Source: Deltaproteobacteria bacterium (GTDB taxonomy: Bacteria; Desulfobacterota; Desulfobulbia; Desulfobulbales; SURF-16). From it: 18,724 nt of DNA. A program made the translations under genes and the position numbers. The stretch is taken from contig JAOZSN010000048.1 of NCBI GenBank assembly GCA_029939635.1, positions 1 to 18,724 of the forward strand. Direction: 5' to 3'. Under the pieces are notes generated by a model. It ran no database searches. It worked only from the letters and a program-made list of their open reading frames with translations, and had not been told where the DNA came from. Shown here one piece after another: positions 6,891 to 13,408 of the stretch. How positions within the stretch are numbered: the stretch's first letter is position 1; each line of letters starts with the position of its first letter.

Positions 6891-7193
6891 ATGATTGAGA
6901 TAAGCGATATTGCCGCAACAAAACTTGCTGAACATATGAAAAAAATGAAGTCTAGCAAGGGAATACGTATTGCAAAAAAAAGAGGCGGCTGAGCAGGCTC
7001 TTCTTTAGAATTGACTCTGGATGAGTCACAGGAAAATGACGAGCAATTTCACAAAAATGATGTCCTCTATCTGGTGGACAAAACTCTCCTGGCCCGATGT
7101 GGCAAGATCAGTGTTGATTTCATCGAGGAAGACAACTGGTCCGGCTTTGCCATTATCCCAGAACACCCCCTGCCCCTCTTTGGGGGCTGTTAA
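6891..7193 (+). CDS. IscA/HesB-like selenoprotein (in-frame TGA read as selenocysteine)
   Basis: Read from the ATG at 6891 (GAGG ribosome site 9 bases upstream), the frame is MIEISDIAATKLAEHMKKMK..., then GIRIAKKRGG, TGA (6990-6992, residue 34), AGSSLELTLDES..., ending ISVDF...GFAIIPEHPLPLFGGC at TAA 7191-7193; 100 residues. Protein-like sequence on both sides of the TGA in one frame, and the fit to the IscA/HesB pattern G-[IV]-R-[IV]...GG-C-[AS]-G...L.LDE, place Sec exactly at the first conserved cluster-ligand cysteine. A SECIS-like hairpin lies 20 bases after the TGA. HesB-like selenoproteins are a known bacterial class. IscA-type proteins bind iron or Fe-S clusters; the usual C-terminal CxC is replaced here by a lone terminal cysteine (Cys100), so the function is probably altered. 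Standard gene calling would annotate only a truncated fragment. Confidence 0.88.
6990..7028 (+). promoter_or_regulatory. Bacterial SECIS-like element (Sec TGA plus downstream hairpin)
   Basis: After TGA (6990-6992), TGACTC (7012-7017) and GAGTCA (7023-7028) form a 6-bp stem with apical loop TGGAT (7018-7022). The loop begins 25 bases after the TGA and has a G in its first two positions. This agrees with the general bacterial SECIS pattern (short stem, G at the loop start, about 16-37 bases between TGA and loop). SelB binding is inferred. Confidence 0.72.
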
Positions 7194-7198
7194 TTTTT
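7162..7198 (+). terminator. Intrinsic terminator overlapping the end of the selenoprotein gene
   Basis: AACA-CCCCC (7162-7170) can pair with GGGGG-c-TGTT (7182-7191) with one bulged C and an 11-base loop, followed by AATTTTT. It overlaps the last codons and stop, which is unusual but common enough in compact operons. It separates this gene from prsR. Confidence 0.55.
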
Positions 7199-7374
7199 CA
7201 GCTAACCATAAAAACTCCCTTCGTGCCCATAGCCCAGGAAAACATCACATACCTGTGCCCCCTCCTCTTGGTAGAAATCATTTCTTTTTTTCTCCATCAA
7301 TGTGCTAAGCTCTAACATACCTTTACTTTTCATCGCCTACTGTTAGCCAAAATCACCCAAGAGACTTTTCTTTT

Positions 7375-8739
7375 ATGAAGAAACGACTCCTCATTATTGA
7401 AGACGAAAAATCCGTTGCCAAGCAGTTGCACTGGGGCCTGGCCGAGCATTATGACATCACTATTGCCAGCACCACAGACAAGGCCCAAAAGCTGCTGGCG
7501 ACCCAGCGTTTTCCTGTTGCCACCCTTGATCTAGGTCTTCCTCCATTTCCAGATGACCCCAGTGAAGGCCTCCATTTACTTGAAAAAGCCAGTAGTTTCT
7601 GTCCTCGGACAAAATTTATCGTTATTACCGGTAATTCAGAAGAGGATATTGCCATACAGGCCGTTGGTCTGGGAGCTGCTGATTTTTGCGCAAAACCCCT
7701 CGATCTACAGTTATTAGAGATTATCCTGGCCCGCACCTTCCGCCTGGCCGAGCTTGAACAGGTTACCCATAACCTCCAGCACCAATCGGGCAGGAATACT
7801 GCTCTTTGCGGGATGATTGGCCTTTCCGACCCCATGCAACATCTTTTTAAAGTATTGCAACTGGTGAGCAAAACCGCCTATCCAGTACTTATCAGTGGAG
7901 AATCTGGCACAGGTAAGGAGATGGCAGCCAAGGCCATTCATGAGCTTAGCGACAGAAGCTATGAACCACTCATCATTGTAAACTGTGGTGCCATCCCAGA
8001 GAATCTCTTAGAAAGTGAATTATTTGGCCATGAGAAAGGTGCCTTCACCAGTGCGGTTTCGCAACAAATTGGCAAATTTGAGCAGGCTAATGGAGGTACA
8101 CTTTTTCTCGATGAAATTGGCGAACTGCCCTTGGCCATGCAGGTTAAACTCCTCCGCGTTTTACAGGAAGGCACCGTGGAGCGAGTGGGAAGCGGCAAGA
8201 CAATTCAACTCGATGTCCGGGTGCTGGCCGCCACCAACGTTGATCTTGAAGAGGCAGTTACGCTAGGTACTTTTCGACAAGATCTTTTTTTCAGGCTCAA
8301 GGTAGTACCTGTTCATCTTCCTCCATTAAGAGAACGCGGGGAAGGCATCATCTTGCTGGCCCACCATTTTTTGCGGGAAGAGGCTCGAGTTCTTAAAAGA
8401 GGAAGGGTGACATTTTCGTCCTCTGCCATTGCCGCCCTCTCAGCCCAGAACTGGCCAGGCAATGTCCGTGAATTACAAAATGCCATCCGACGCGGCCTCA
8501 GTCTTTCTGCTGGGAAAATTTTAACGGAAACAGACTTAGGGCTGGGCAGAGCAGACAACCAGCCGGAACCCATAGCTATTACCACCTTGAAAGAAGCGCG
8601 AAACAAGGCTGAAAAAAAAGCCATTGGTCAAGCCTTAGCATTAACCGGGCAGAATATCAGCCAAGCCGCCAAGATATTGGCCATAAGTCGCCCGACCCTG
8701 CATGATCTGCTAAAGAAACATGATTTGCGGCTACATTGA
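7375..8739 (+). CDS. prsR: Sigma-54-dependent response regulator of the PEP-CTERM system, PrsR-type
   Basis: 454 residues with full NtrC architecture. The receiver has E9/D10 and phosphoacceptor D52 in TLDLGLPPFPDDPSEG, a stretch with the extended LPP.pD..eG form typical of PrsR, and KPLD at its end. The AAA+ domain has Walker A GESGTGKE (175-182), sigma-54 contact loop GAFTSA (222-227) and Walker B LFLDEIGE (about 243-250). A C-terminal Fis-type helix-turn-helix (about 427-450, NISQAAKILAISRPTLHDLL) completes it. When phosphorylated it should remodel RNA polymerase with sigma-54 at -24/-12 promoters. PrsK, the cognate kinase in known systems, is encoded at 11328-13391, and a PEP-CTERM protein lies between. 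It is followed after 52 bases by a TPR protein gene. The ATG at 7375 begins MKKRLLIIEDE directly at the receiver; the ribosome site is weak. Confidence 0.92.
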   Translation: MKKRLLIIEDEKSVAKQLHWGLAEHYDITIASTTDKAQKLLATQRFPVATLDLGLPPFPDDPSEGLHLLEKASSFCPRTKFIVITGNSEEDIAIQAVGLGAADFCAKPLDLQLLEIILARTFRLAELEQVTHNLQHQSGRNTALCGMIGLSDPMQHLFKVLQLVSKTAYPVLISGESGTGKEMAAKAIHELSDRSYEPLIIVNCGAIPENLLESELFGHEKGAFTSAVSQQIGKFEQANGGTLFLDEIGELPLAMQVKLLRVLQEGTVERVGSGKTIQLDVRVLAATNVDLEEAVTLGTFRQDLFFRLKVVPVHLPPLRERGEGIILLAHHFLREEARVLKRGRVTFSSSAIAALSAQNWPGNVRELQNAIRRGLSLSAGKILTETDLGLGRADNQPEPIAITTLKEARNKAEKKAIGQALALTGQNISQAAKILAISRPTLHDLLKKHDLRLH

Positions 8740-8791
8740 TGTAACAATGCCAATCATATCAAAAAAATCTACCGACATAACAGGAGGGAGT

Positions 8792-9919
8792 ATGGAACGT
8801 TATTGGAGCAAACCACGACTACGTATCGTACCCATAGTTGTTACGGGGTTCATCCTGCTGACATTACAGACGCTACAGGCTGTGCCGATATATGACCCCA
8901 GCCTGACCCCTGAATCCAATGGAGTTATTTTGCCTTCTCAAAAAGAAATCCCTGAATACCTGCAAATTGCCCGTGGGTACCTGCGCAAGGGCAATTTCTC
9001 TCAGGTAATATCCATCTCTGAACAAATCCTGGCAATGGAGAAGGATACTATTGAGGCACGTGCCATGCTCATTGCGGCCTATCTCGGTAATAACCGTCAG
9101 GAAGAATTTAGCAAGGCAGAACTTCTGTTTAGAAAAATGGCACCAGGTTCATCTGCCCTTGATCTTTTTTTGGCCGAGACATATATCGCCCTAGGCGACA
9201 TAAAGAAAGCAGAAGAGACCTACAGGCAAGGACTGACAAGGAGTCAAGTAGGAAACGAATTGCATATGGGCCTGGCCACCCTCTATGCCAAACGCGGCAA
9301 TATTGCAGGAGCGACCCAGGAGTACAATGCTGTTTTAGAAAAAAACAACCTGCCAGCAAAAGATTTTTTAAATGCCAACTACGCCCTGTGCCGCATTGAA
9401 CTCCAGCAAGGGAAAAATGATCAGGTCATCCAACGAGCGAACATGGTTGCAAAGCGCTATCCGCCAATCCACACAAGTTATATGTTCATGGCGACCGCCT
9501 ATCTCCACCGAGGAAAAATAACCCAGGCAATTGCAACATATAATACACTCATGAAGGTTGCCCCAGACTCGGTTGTCCCCTATCAAGAACTGGCCCTGCT
9601 CTATTGCGATAAGTTGCGTGACTTTGACAAGGCAATGCAACATGCCAACCAGGCAGTGAAAAAATTCCCAAAGGATGCTAAATCGCGGGATGTCCTGGGC
9701 TGGGTTTACTATCAACAACAAGAATATGAACAGGCCTTACAACAATTTTTAGCAGCAGAGCGCCTAGGTGGCGAGGACCCTCGTTATCTGTATCATCTGG
9801 GTCTGGCATACAGAGCCACTGGTGCCAGTGCAAAGGCCATCACAGCCTTTGACAGGGCAATGCTGGCAGCAGGGAATAATAAACAAGCATTAAAGGAGCA
9901 TATTGAAACCCTAAAATAA
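8792..9919 (+). CDS. Exported TPR-repeat protein in the PrsK/PrsR locus
   Basis: The ATG at 8792 is chosen because AGGAGG lies just before it and the product then starts with a normal export signal: basic MERYWSKPRLR, then the hydrophobic core IVPIVVTGFILLTL, with possible cleavage after LQA. The frame is open upstream to 8720, but that part overlaps the end of prsR and looks non-coding. The mature protein (375 residues in all) is made of about nine TPR units, for example YLQIARGYLRKGNFSQVISI, ETYIALGDIKKAEETY, ATAYLHRGKITQAIATY and YHLGLAYRATGASAKAI. TPR proteins serve as scaffolds; PEP-CTERM loci typically carry a large TPR lipoprotein (PrsT), but this one is much shorter and lacks a lipobox, so it is not called prsT. 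It is probably co-transcribed with prsR and acts in the periplasm or on the membrane. Confidence 0.87.
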   Translation: MERYWSKPRLRIVPIVVTGFILLTLQTLQAVPIYDPSLTPESNGVILPSQKEIPEYLQIARGYLRKGNFSQVISISEQILAMEKDTIEARAMLIAAYLGNNRQEEFSKAELLFRKMAPGSSALDLFLAETYIALGDIKKAEETYRQGLTRSQVGNELHMGLATLYAKRGNIAGATQEYNAVLEKNNLPAKDFLNANYALCRIELQQGKNDQVIQRANMVAKRYPPIHTSYMFMATAYLHRGKITQAIATYNTLMKVAPDSVVPYQELALLYCDKLRDFDKAMQHANQAVKKFPKDAKSRDVLGWVYYQQQEYEQALQQFLAAERLGGEDPRYLYHLGLAYRATGASAKAITAFDRAMLAAGNNKQALKEHIETLK

Positions 9920-9969
9920 CGGAGATAAATGCTGCCTCTAGCTCTCAAATTTCAGCCCAGCAGACTAAC

Positions 9970-10005
9970 AAAAAAAGAACCCCTGGCAGAAGAATCTGCC
10001 AGGGG
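9970..10005 (-). terminator. Strong intrinsic terminator for the PEP-CTERM gene
   Basis: CCCCTGGCAGA (9980-9990) and TCTGCCAGGGG (9995-10005) form a perfect 11-bp stem with a 4-base loop. In the minus-strand transcript it is followed by TTCTTTTTTT. It lies about 40 bases past the stop at 10045. On the plus strand there is no U-tract, so it would stop transcription from the TPR gene less well. Confidence 0.9.
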
Positions 10006-10044
10006 ACAGGGGCTAAGAATATAGTTAGCGTTGCAATGAAAGTA

Positions 10045-11037
10045 TTAGACCTTCTTAGCTGCTTTCTTCCTCCGTCCAGCAAAGAGGCCTGCCAGGCCTG
10101 TACCCATAAGCAGCATGGTGGCTGGTTCTGGAACAGGGTCACCATTACCACCACCATCATCCTCGTCATCCACCCAGGTAAGAGCACCACCACCAACCTC
10201 ATAAAGGTGGTTTGAACCAGTCATCCAAAAATGATCATTGGCCCCAAAGCCCATACCCTCCACCACAATGCTGGCACCACTCCCAGGGTAGGTATAGGTC
10301 TCTAACAGATTGCCAGCAAAATCGTAGCGGCCAATATTATCGGCATACATGTCGGAAATGAAGATGAACTCTTCGGCATTAGCAATGCCATCATCTGTGG
10401 TATCAAGAAAAGCAACCTCCAGACCATCCAAATGACCGCCGCCAGGAAAGTTGGTGTGGGTAAAAAGGGAATCCCACGTTCCAGTGCCCTCGTTATACTC
10501 AAAAACATAATTTTGCTCATTGGAACCAATCCAGGTACCGTCTGCACGTTGGCCCAACTGAGAGATATTGACGCTGGAGGCTGCAGTAACAACGGTTGTG
10601 ACGCTGGTGTCAAAATCATAAAACGAAACATCAGAGGTATCATTGAGAAAATAGAGGCCATCCTCAGCTGCAAAAATTTCTGATATGGACGAGGTACCTA
10701 TTGCTGGCACACTATAGGTCGAGTTATGGGTTAAGGTGCGATCCAACATGGTACCCACATTATCATCACTCGTACCAAGAATACCATCAGGGCCGATATT
10801 ATCGGGATGGGTATTGGCGTCACCAGTACCTGCAGCAGTGCTCACGGTATACCAGTCAATTTGATTCCCCCGGTTAACATAGATTTCATCCCCGTAGGAG
10901 TCTACATCATAGCCGCCCAAAAAAGCACTGCTATAACTGTAAAAATCAGCATACAGATAATAATCCCCAGCCATGACCGGCGTGGCCATACCGCCGACAA
11001 GCAGAGTTACTGCTGCAAAACTTAGAATCTTTTTCAT
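10045..11037 (-). CDS. PEP-CTERM sorting-domain protein
   Basis: 330 residues from the ATG at 11037, chosen for the signal peptide MKKILSFAAVTLLVGGMATPVMA and a GGGGAG ribosome site; an upstream ATG at 11124 adds non-coding-like sequence. The C terminus is a textbook PEP-CTERM signal: VPEPATMLLMGTGLAGLFAG followed by RRKKAAKKV. Exosortase cleaves at this signal and the protein is delivered to the cell surface or exopolysaccharide matrix (family knowledge). The body is acidic and rich in aromatic residues and D, N, G, S and T, with no enzyme motif seen. GPDGILGTSDDN and DTTDDGIANAEEF resemble calcium-binding D/G loops. Short similar segments (GLYFLNDTSDVSFYDF, NYVFEYNEGTGTWDSLF, FIFISDMYADNIGRYDF) suggest a beta-propeller-like fold (inference). 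It lies between prsR-TPR and prsK and is a likely target of that regulator. Confidence 0.92.
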   Translation of the reverse strand: MKKILSFAAVTLLVGGMATPVMAGDYYLYADFYSYSSAFLGGYDVDSYGDEIYVNRGNQIDWYTVSTAAGTGDANTHPDNIGPDGILGTSDDNVGTMLDRTLTHNSTYSVPAIGTSSISEIFAAEDGLYFLNDTSDVSFYDFDTSVTTVVTAASSVNISQLGQRADGTWIGSNEQNYVFEYNEGTGTWDSLFTHTNFPGGGHLDGLEVAFLDTTDDGIANAEEFIFISDMYADNIGRYDFAGNLLETYTYPGSGASIVVEGMGFGANDHFWMTGSNHLYEVGGGALTWVDDEDDGGGNGDPVPEPATMLLMGTGLAGLFAGRRKKAAKKV

Positions 11038-11158
11038 TTTCGCTCCCCCCTCTAACAAAAATTGAATACCCCTATACAGCCCCTTAGTTTCAGCAAGGTA
11101 ATAATACATTTTGCATGCCAACACAGATAACTAGCTGACCTAAAAACAAAAAATACCA

Positions 11159-11174
11159 CAGCTAGCATAGCGCC
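11159..11174 (-). promoter_or_regulatory. Weak candidate sigma-54 promoter for the PEP-CTERM gene
   Basis: The minus strand reads AGGCGCTATGCTAGCT, with GG and GC the required 10 bases apart, but four of the other consensus positions mismatch. It is the only GG-N10-GC pair on this strand in the upstream gap (11038-11327). Its position, 120 bases before the start, suits PrsR/sigma-54 control, but chance occurrence is quite possible. Confidence 0.3.
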
Positions 11175-11327
11175 TAACAATAGGTGTAAAGAATTACGAC
11201 ACAGAAAGGGCTGGAAAGACTCACATACGACCCTGCAGGCACCAAAAGGCAAAAAAACATGTCAGTTTTTTTTACAATTTTTGAAAAAAGCAGAAGATAT
11301 TGCCTGAGAAAGGAGACTCGATCAGGA

Positions 11328-13391
11328 TCAAGAACAGAGAGGGAACTGGAGGGTGAAGATTGCGCCAGGCTGAGGGAGATTATTATGAACCATAATATCC
11401 ACCCTGATTAATTTGCAGAGCTCTTTGACCTGCCAAAGACCAATCCCACTACCATTCACCTTGTTGCTGATAAATGGCTCAAAAAGATGATCCGGTAATA
11501 ACATGGCATCAATACCTGGCCCATTATCAGTCAAGACAACTGTGACCTGCCCTGCATCCATATCACACCCAATGCTCACCTGGCACTGACTGGCACCAGC
11601 CTCTAAGCTGTTGAGCAGAAGATTCTCAAAAATGGCTTCCACCAGAAGCGGGTCACTCTCAACCAACAGATGTTGTTTGGGAGGCATATCAATATGCAGA
11701 CCAGACAGCTTACGATCAATCTTGGTAAAAATCTTTGTCAAGGTAAGACCTAGATCCATCTCCACCAAGGCCGGTTGAAATTCACCCTGCAGAGAGCCCA
11801 ATCGACGTTGAACCTTGGCCATGCGCTGTAAAGCATCATCAAGAGTATCTTTCAAGTCATCTTGAAATTCCGGCTTATGAATATGGCGCTGAAAATTATT
11901 ACGAGCCAGGGAAAGCATGGCCTGGGCATTTTTGACATCATGGAGGACAAAGGTAGAAAGGGTCTGCCAGGCCGTTTGTTCCCGTAACCTGGCAGCTATT
12001 TCAGCACTCTGCACTGCCAGCAGGGCAGAGGTTGCCTGACTTCCCAAGGCCTTAAGCAGATCAAAATCATCACTGCCATAGGTACCCCCGGTAAATTCTT
12101 GCCCCAAACCAATGATGCCAGAGAGATGGCTCCCAGCCCGCATGGCTGCCAGTAAAACCAGATCATGACGCTGCATAAAAGGCTGGCAGGCGTGTGCCAT
12201 TTCCTGATATGAAGACGAATGTCCGTTCTGTACGGTATGGAAAATATCCTCTTTCTCCAAAAAACCTCTGGCCACGGCAGGCAAGCAGGCCTGTCTCCTC
12301 TCATGCTCCAGCACAGGAAAAACCTGTTTTGTTTCGCCCTTTTCAGACAAAAGCCAGATACGAATAGTCTTGGTATACAACGCCTTAGCCAAAATTTCAC
12401 TCAAGGCCGCAATAACACCACTGGTTGTTGTTTTTCCCTGCAATTTTTCAGAAAAGGCCAACCATTCATCGCGATACTCATACTTATTGACAAAAAAATT
12501 GGTACTGAGGAAAAATTTTGCCGTATGGCGTGCCTTGCCTGATAGAAACAGCGAAGTCACGGCAAGTAACCCTATACAGGCAAGAAGCCAATACAAAATG
12601 TCAGGTAACGAGACACCAAACATCCGCATGGCCATTGAACTAATCCCAAGGCCCAGGAGGTAGAGGATGAAAACAACAGGAGCCACAGCAGAATAGATAA
12701 CCTGGCGAGATATAAACAGAGTCCGTTTGAGCAGGCGGTGCCTAACAATGCTGTACAACATAAGCCCCCAGGCCAACAGAAAGAGTAATGCTGCCAGCTC
12801 ATGATGAACAGGAACAATACGGCGATAGGTAAGGCGATAACTGGTAAGCCAGGCAAATACAGCACAGGTCAGAAGCATGCCAAGAACAAAATACTTAAAT
12901 TGCCAACGCTGCCGGAGGGAAAGGGTCTGCCAGAAACGCTCAACCTTAATGGAAATACTAATACAGCCACAAAGCAAGGCTATGGATTGTATAGGAATCA
13001 GCATTTTCCCTTGCAGGATAAAGGGAGGTAAAACCGGCCAAAAGATAAGAGCAGACCAAGCCACTAAAGGCCATAGGAAGAGGTGGGGCATCATTTTTTG
13101 CAATAAAGACCTACCAGGACTTTCCTGCAAGGGCATTTTCCAAACCAAATGAAGAAGAACAGCCACGGAGAGCAGTTCAACATAGAGAAGCCTAAAAAGA
13201 ACAATAGAATCAGGATGGCGAAAAAAATAGAAATTGTATGCCGCCAGCAGAGGAAGGGTGACAAGCAGGCGCAACATGGCCCAAGGAAAATGCCGCTCCC
13301 GCCTGCCCTGCACAAAATCAGTGGCAAACGAAAGCAGAATGAGCAGAAAAGGTAGATACAATTTCAGAGGCATAGCATTTACATTTTGCAT
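11328..13391 (-). CDS. prsK: PEP-CTERM system sensor histidine kinase, PrsK-type
   Basis: 687 residues, the usual PrsK length. The N-terminal ~290 residues hold about nine hydrophobic membrane segments (for example LPFLLILLSF, FLWPLVAWSALIFW, YLLGLGISSMAM). A GAF-like cytosolic domain follows at about 300-465. The dimerisation segment has the PrsK-style H-box FVLHDVKNAQAML with His484. The ATPase has an N-box at 589-600 (ENLLLNSLEAGA), then DNGPGID and GSGIGLWQVKEL. It should sense an unknown envelope or cell-state signal and phosphorylate PrsR. Unlike the usual adjacent prsK-prsR order, it is about 2.6 kb from the prsR-TPR pair, on the opposite strand, and starts 17 bases behind the U32 gene, so it may be read from the purine-pyrimidine operon promoter. 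The ATG at 13391 has no strong ribosome site; a second ATG at 13373 is possible. Confidence 0.9.
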   Translation of the reverse strand: MQNVNAMPLKLYLPFLLILLSFATDFVQGRRERHFPWAMLRLLVTLPLLAAYNFYFFRHPDSIVLFRLLYVELLSVAVLLHLVWKMPLQESPGRSLLQKMMPHLFLWPLVAWSALIFWPVLPPFILQGKMLIPIQSIALLCGCISISIKVERFWQTLSLRQRWQFKYFVLGMLLTCAVFAWLTSYRLTYRRIVPVHHELAALLFLLAWGLMLYSIVRHRLLKRTLFISRQVIYSAVAPVVFILYLLGLGISSMAMRMFGVSLPDILYWLLACIGLLAVTSLFLSGKARHTAKFFLSTNFFVNKYEYRDEWLAFSEKLQGKTTTSGVIAALSEILAKALYTKTIRIWLLSEKGETKQVFPVLEHERRQACLPAVARGFLEKEDIFHTVQNGHSSSYQEMAHACQPFMQRHDLVLLAAMRAGSHLSGIIGLGQEFTGGTYGSDDFDLLKALGSQATSALLAVQSAEIAARLREQTAWQTLSTFVLHDVKNAQAMLSLARNNFQRHIHKPEFQDDLKDTLDDALQRMAKVQRRLGSLQGEFQPALVEMDLGLTLTKIFTKIDRKLSGLHIDMPPKQHLLVESDPLLVEAIFENLLLNSLEAGASQCQVSIGCDMDAGQVTVVLTDNGPGIDAMLLPDHLFEPFISNKVNGSGIGLWQVKELCKLIRVDIMVHNNLPQPGAIFTLQFPLCS

Positions 13392-13408
13392 GCTCAGAAA
13401 AAACTTAC

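Noticed and set aside
7011..7193. Stand-alone 60-residue gene starting with TTG at 7011
   Set aside because: It is the part of the selenoprotein downstream of the TGA; the conserved upstream half is in the same frame.
8646..8662. GG-N10-GC pair resembling a sigma-54 promoter before the TPR gene
   Set aside because: It lies inside the helix-turn-helix coding part of prsR, and most other consensus positions mismatch.
8720..8791. Upstream start (8720) of the TPR protein
   Set aside because: It overlaps the end of prsR and puts 24 polar residues before the signal peptide; a good ribosome site precedes 8792.
11038..11124. Upstream start (11124) of the PEP-CTERM protein
   Set aside because: It would bury the signal peptide 29 residues inside; the ATG at 11037 has its own ribosome site.
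11240..11290. Terminator after prsK made of A/T runs (GTTTTTTTT/AAAAAAAC)
   Set aside because: The stem would be almost only A-T pairs; it is too weak to call as an intrinsic terminator.
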